DNA of 64,000 nucleotides from the NCBI GenBank assembly GCA_907163375.1, contig CAJQUW010008753.1, positions 1-64,000 of the forward strand, in the 5' to 3' direction. Of this stretch, positions 38,401-44,400 are shown piece after piece. Within the stretch, counting starts at the first letter, position 1. Every line of letters starts with the position of its first letter. The position numbers were made by a program, and so were the translations under genes. This DNA is from Prostheceraeus crozeri. Lineage: Eukaryota; Platyhelminthes; Polycladida; Euryleptidae. A model generated the notes under the pieces. It saw nothing but the letters and a program-made list of their open reading frames with translations. It was not told the DNA's origin and searched no databases.

Positions 38401-41400
38401 CTATAATTACAAAATGTATTGATAATCTGTGCTATCTGTGCTGTTTTATCGACATGATTGAATAAAAAAGTTATAATAAAATTATAGGGTTCTCCGTACA
38501 ATTTCAATAAAATACAAGAAAGTTATCTCCAGAAAAGTTTCTCCCTTATCCCTATTAACTATTCGCATTAAACCAACCTTATTTCTGAGAAATCTATCGT
38601 CTTCTAAATTTTCCGCATGCTACCAGCGATTATGTTGATTAGTGGGACCATCATACAAAAATAGAAATGACTCGTCATGGTGACAGTGATTTTATCAAGA
38701 TGGAACAATGCATACTGGCAAAACGTGACAGCTAGTAGCAAATAAATTGAAGCCAAAGAGCCAATGACTTGTCCTTCATTGATGATCTCATCATTTGGGT
38801 CATAGGAAGCATATGAAGTTTAATATGAAATATAAGAATATTTAAGAAATATAAAGACACTTTGAATCAATCGTTTTAGAATTGCTGCATAGAAATCATT
38901 TTTGTTTAGTTCAAGATTATGGACATAACAAGTAAACTTAAGATTTTATCACGTGATGCATTATTGTTGATAGATAAATCTAGAGTAGATTGCACTTGAG
39001 TAAACAAAATCAAACTTTAATGCAATTATAAAAATCACGGTCTAATACAAACATTGATATTTTTCTTTTAAAAGGCTTGCAGCTGAGGTTATAGACCCAA
39101 TTCCTTTTTCCTTCAACACTTACCGCAAAATAAGTTCTGAGTTAGCCTCATGTGATACAAGAATCTATATAAGAATTATAAAAAATCACATGATAGAATA
39201 TTCTATATATTGCAGCTGTTTTGATCATTTTAATAAGGGCGCTTGGTACCCCAACTGTACCAAGCGTCCCCATTGAAACTTCAAAATTTAAATATATTCA
39301 ATTTTATTGCATACGTTTTAGTGATATACACAGCGATGAGTAATAGACTGAGAGCTGGGAAAACAATCCAAATATCCTCAAGAGGAAATTCGCATCTGTG
39401 GACCACGGATAATTGAGAGCACTGAAAGTTGTTTTGCACGTAGACGCAAACTCCCCCTCCTTTACGCCCATCATAGAGATCACAGCGGTATGGTATATTG
39501 TATCCAGGAAGAATAATAAGATGATTTTCTACACTCTCACTCAGCCAAGACTCGCAAATGACTATCACATTCGGATAAATAGGCTGACAATCGCTGACAG
39601 TTCATCAATTTTTGGTAGTAACGACTGAGCATTGGCAAGGTAAATAGACATGAGAAATGCGATCAGTTAAAAGATTTAATGAAAACCCTGAATGGAAGAT
39701 TTCTCAGTTACTCTATCGCGATAGATGACCGCATCCTCACCATTTCTACGTGTTTCTCGAAACTCTGATAGAAGTACATTTCTCTTTTTCTGTTGATGGA
39801 TAGTTAGATCTCGATTTATATATGTCGAAGGGTAGTCTGGATTGCTGCGCAGTGCTTTGGAACTTTTCAGTATAATATTTCTATCGTGAATTGATTTTAA
39901 TTTGACTTGCAATAAACGCTTTCCATCGACTTTTGACCTTCCTAAACGGCGTGTTTCAAGAACTACAAGTTGATCAATTCCGACTGCTGTCGACAGCTTC
40001 CTAAGTTGCTGAAGATCATGGCAAAAGCGCTCATTAACATCCCCATCCAGTTTTTCTGGTAAGCCTGATATGACTACATTACATTCTCTGCTGCGACGTT
40101 GTTATAATTCCTGCAATATGTCTTCATCAGACATACAATTACAATAATTAATATTAGACTTTAGATTGTTCAAATCAGTTCGAAAAGAGTCATATTTTTC
40201 CTCAAGGGATCGTTGTTTTTCAGTAATAGCCTTCAAACTGTCGATCACAGGTGTCAATTTCTCAGTTAACTTTGCATCCAAAATTGTGGAAAATTTCTCA
40301 AATGATGAATCGACATTTACAGGTGAGTGCTGTTGATCACGCAAATAAACGACAGCCTTGATCAAATCATGCTTTGTTATGCTATTCTTACGATTCTGCA
40401 GATCAGACTCCGTCATCGCAATAACGTCAGTAACTGAAGTAATACTTAGTTTATGGGTCAAAAAATGAAAGCAAGCGAGCCTGAATTCGACACTAATACC
40501 ACGAGTTCAATAGTCCAAAAACAACGCCACACGACCAGCAGAACAACAGTTTTGCAAGCTATTCTCCTGCTGGTATTCCAAAATCTATGGTATTTCAGCG
40601 CAATGACACCTGCAGAAATGAAATTCTTGCTCGATTGACAAAGCTATGGCGGACTGAACAGTTATCAGCCAAGGGGAAGCACAGTAAGTACATCACTCCA
40701 AAATGGAATAGCCAACACATCAAATCCAAGACTGATGCCAGATACGTATTGTCAAGAGCACGAGGAAAACGATGATACAATTTTTATGTGAATCCGACTG
40801 ATAGTTGCAACTGTATTCCAGAAAAACAGTACGTCGTTGCGAGAGACAGCACGAACACGACCGTCACGATGTAAGTCACAAGTAATAATAACCTTCATTG
40901 CTTAGTTCACAAGTATTTGCATACATTCAGTGATCACAATTGTAAAACACAAGAGGCACAAGATTTGTGACGTTGATGCGGAACATCACATTGATAAGGA
41001 TTGCCATCTATCGTCCATGTAATCGTTAAAAGCGAGTTCATTAACCGGTCACGGATGCAGGCGATTCTCATTATGTGGTCACAAATTCAGAAGGAACAAA
41101 GATACGTAGCTGCTTCAGAACACACCATAATGAATCCTGTAGCGTTGAAGTGCGTGGAATGATTTAAAAGTATCTTGATCAAGTTATGAACAGTTAATAT
41201 GCTGAATATTGGATGCAAAAGAATATTGGAAGTAATTAGCAGTAACACAGCAAATCAAGTCAAGCAGCAAAGCCACAGAATTAGATTGTTTAAGTGCTTC
41301 ACTTTGCTAGAAGTGCAAACTGATGGCAGATGCAGGAACTTATTAAGTGGCAAAAGGAAATTTTTAATACCTTGCAGAGATAGGAAAAATGGTCGTGTGT

Positions 41401-44400
41401 CGCTTGCGGATTGCTCTGAATTCTTTCAAAATGCTCCGATCGCCACGATTCCTTCAGATTCGAAGAATTCAGATCATTGAGCAAAAGTTTTCTCGATAAT
41501 GTTGGGCAGTCCGATCATTATCAAAAAAGTTAGCAGGCGCACGAAAAAACGTTCACAAACTTCTCTGTAGAACTTGACATCGTCTGTGTTTCTTCGCTGT
41601 GTGATCCGGTTGATAACAGTCACTGAAGCTTCGCACAATTTGGCGTGTTTAATGTTGAACTGGCTGCTCATTGTTCGATTGCTATGGTATTATGTCAGCA
41701 GATTGTGCCATTTCATTTATGTTACATGTTCCAATGTTTCCTTTCTAGTCAAACGGAAGAAGAGACGACCTGTCTAATTCTGTGGGCAAAGTAAGAAGCA
41801 TGGTGGAGACAGGAGGCGTGCAACATGCGTCCGCACGCCAGCCTGCTAGGCGAGAGGAGGATGATGAAATCCCTACGACTGTCCGTGACAGCGATCAATA
41901 AATGTCAGATCTGATCATAAAAAATATCACCGAAATCTAGCCAAACTTCAATCGATTATCATGGCATTCATTATCAGTTCTGCAGCTGCATGCACTTCAG
42001 ATATTCACCTAATGCAAAATTTAGTAATTCTTTCTGCTTACTTTGTTGACCAATTCCATCGGTTTGGTATCTGCTTTTGTTAGATCAAGCATGAGAATTC
42101 CAGAGCCACTGTATTGATTTGTTTGTTCATTGAAATTCAAACGTCGTGTGTATATTTTGAAATAGTTGGTATCTCTAGTCCCTTTAACGGTAACACTTCG
42201 TAAAGTATTTTGACATATCTCTGAAAGTAAAGACATTTGATTGATGATCAAGTTGTGTTCTTAGTGTCGGACTACTTTTTTCAAAAAAGGGCTAAGTGGA
42301 TATCGGAAGTATCACAGAAAATTTGTTAGAAAATTCTGTGCTCAATTACTTGCAGTGTCCTGCTTTTAGCTTTGAACGTATGAAAATCAACGTACCAAAC
42401 AGAGATTGTGCAATTAGCAAATGTCTTTCAAATTATGTTTTTACTTAATTAAAATCATTTGATGCTAAAATATTCACATGCAGAAATTTTATGTAGGCCC
42501 TACACTAATTATGTCATCATAAAATAACAATGCGATGTCCAAACCTTCTTTTTGAGAAATTACTGTGATTAACACGAAAAGTAATTTCAAATTGATAATG
42601 TTACAACAATGATGATTAGCAATGACCATGGACATGCAACCAAGCGATGATATTATAAGTGAAGGATATATTTTGACAAATGTAATAATAGCCATTATAA
42701 CATGCGTCAATAGACACTAAGGGAAATCAAAATAAACAGGCCTACAGTGTAAATGTTTTCTTAGTTCACTTCTGTGGTTATTTTTTGCAACTGATATTAG
42801 AGTTAGCTTACATCTAAACACAATTTCCCTGCTGATGCTGCAATTGTAATTCACTGTAAATCGCTGGATGCGAAAATGGCATACAAATTGATACCAAATT
42901 CACATACAATTTGAAACTAACAATTTATGGGAGATTCGCGTATAGTTACAGAGATCTAACATGTTTTCCAAACGAACATATTCGTACACATTTCGTACAT
43001 ATTCGTAAGTGTTTGGTAAGTGTTTGCAACGATGAGAACAACTCTATCTGTGATTGGCTGATTAAAAACAACATGACAAAATATATTTTGGCATCCATCC
43101 TTCGTATGCGTTTGGTAGTTAACTGCTTGCAGTGCATAATGCAAACTCTTGTTTTTAAAAATTGAAATCTCCGTTTAGTATTATTAATATTCTAATAGTC
43201 CTTCCCGGAGGGATTGTGAATTAACAAATAAATTAACTTAACCTGCTCGCATGCTGCATATTTTGCACTTATCCAACCAAAACATTTTTACAACATGGTT
43301 GATCACCTCGTCTCGCTCCCTGTCGTATTTTTGTTGTGAGCCTTTTGAAATTAATCCGCTCAATCTACGCTCTTGTGATTTTCAGCTACCGTGCATTTTC
43401 AAATTTATAGGTCACGTCAATGACCTATTTTAAAAGTTCATTATTTTCTTGTAAAGTGTGAATTATGCCACTTTTTCCAAAAAAACATTTTGAGAACATC
43501 TTGCATCGATAAGCCGCAAGTGTCAATATGAGTGCAATATTTGATAAGTATGAGTCAGATGATCACCTATTATACCACAAGCATCGAATTGACCGTTGGA
43601 ATTTCATATGTTGTGCTTATGCCAAAATTTTAAGTAGTAGCGGCACACATATGTCGTCATCTTTGTGTAGTTTCCTGATCATTTGAATTCTCTGGACAAG
43701 TTTTTGTAATAACATTCGAACCTACCATGAATACTGTGGCAAAGATATACATTAATTTTTCCGTTTACCCTGCCTTTATGAATGAAATTACTTAAACTAT
43801 TTGCCTAACACCGTAATTCAAAATAATGTATTCGTCAAGCTGAAGTTCGTCTGGATAAAAGCTACATGAAATTGAATAAGACCAACTCTTATAGAGTACG
43901 GCAGAGGCGTAGCGTCCATTGGGGAATTCGGGCAGTGCCCCGAATGTATTTTTAAATAAATTCCGCAACATATTTTAATCATGTACAATGTGCATCAGTG
44001 ACCAAACGCTACATCTTATGTTAAATTTTATTCATCGTTTCAACGGATGCATGTATGACTGTCGGTGGTTTTATCTCTCTTCCTCTCTCAGGGGCAGTCG
44101 CCGGAGTGTCGCCGAGATTGCACCGATTGGCCAAAATCTAACACAAGCCACACATGATCAGCAATGGCTCGTTGATGTCATCGACAACTCAGCCAATCTA
44201 CCCATGTGCCGTTCACACGTCTTTTCGCCGTTCTTTCAGCTCGTCGCGGCCACTACATGCAACCCAAGGAGAAGCAATCCATCCCGGACGAAGACAGGGA
44301 ATTCTTTACGAGTGACCCTTGACACACACTGACTGGCTAACAACACACTCTGACAAACTCGTAGCTAATTGTCTACACATGCATACCTTCACTTCTTCAT

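Larger units (their letters stand above)
39277..40461 (-). mobile_element. LINE (CR1/L2-type) 5' part: ORF1 and start of endonuclease
   Basis: ORF1 begins at 40461 and the element reads downward into the first part of an apurinic-type endonuclease, stopping at about 39277. LINE copies are normally 5'-truncated, so a copy with ORF1 but no reverse transcriptase points to a later deletion or a chimeric join next to the AGGGCGCTTGGTA hairpin. Confidence 0.8.
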
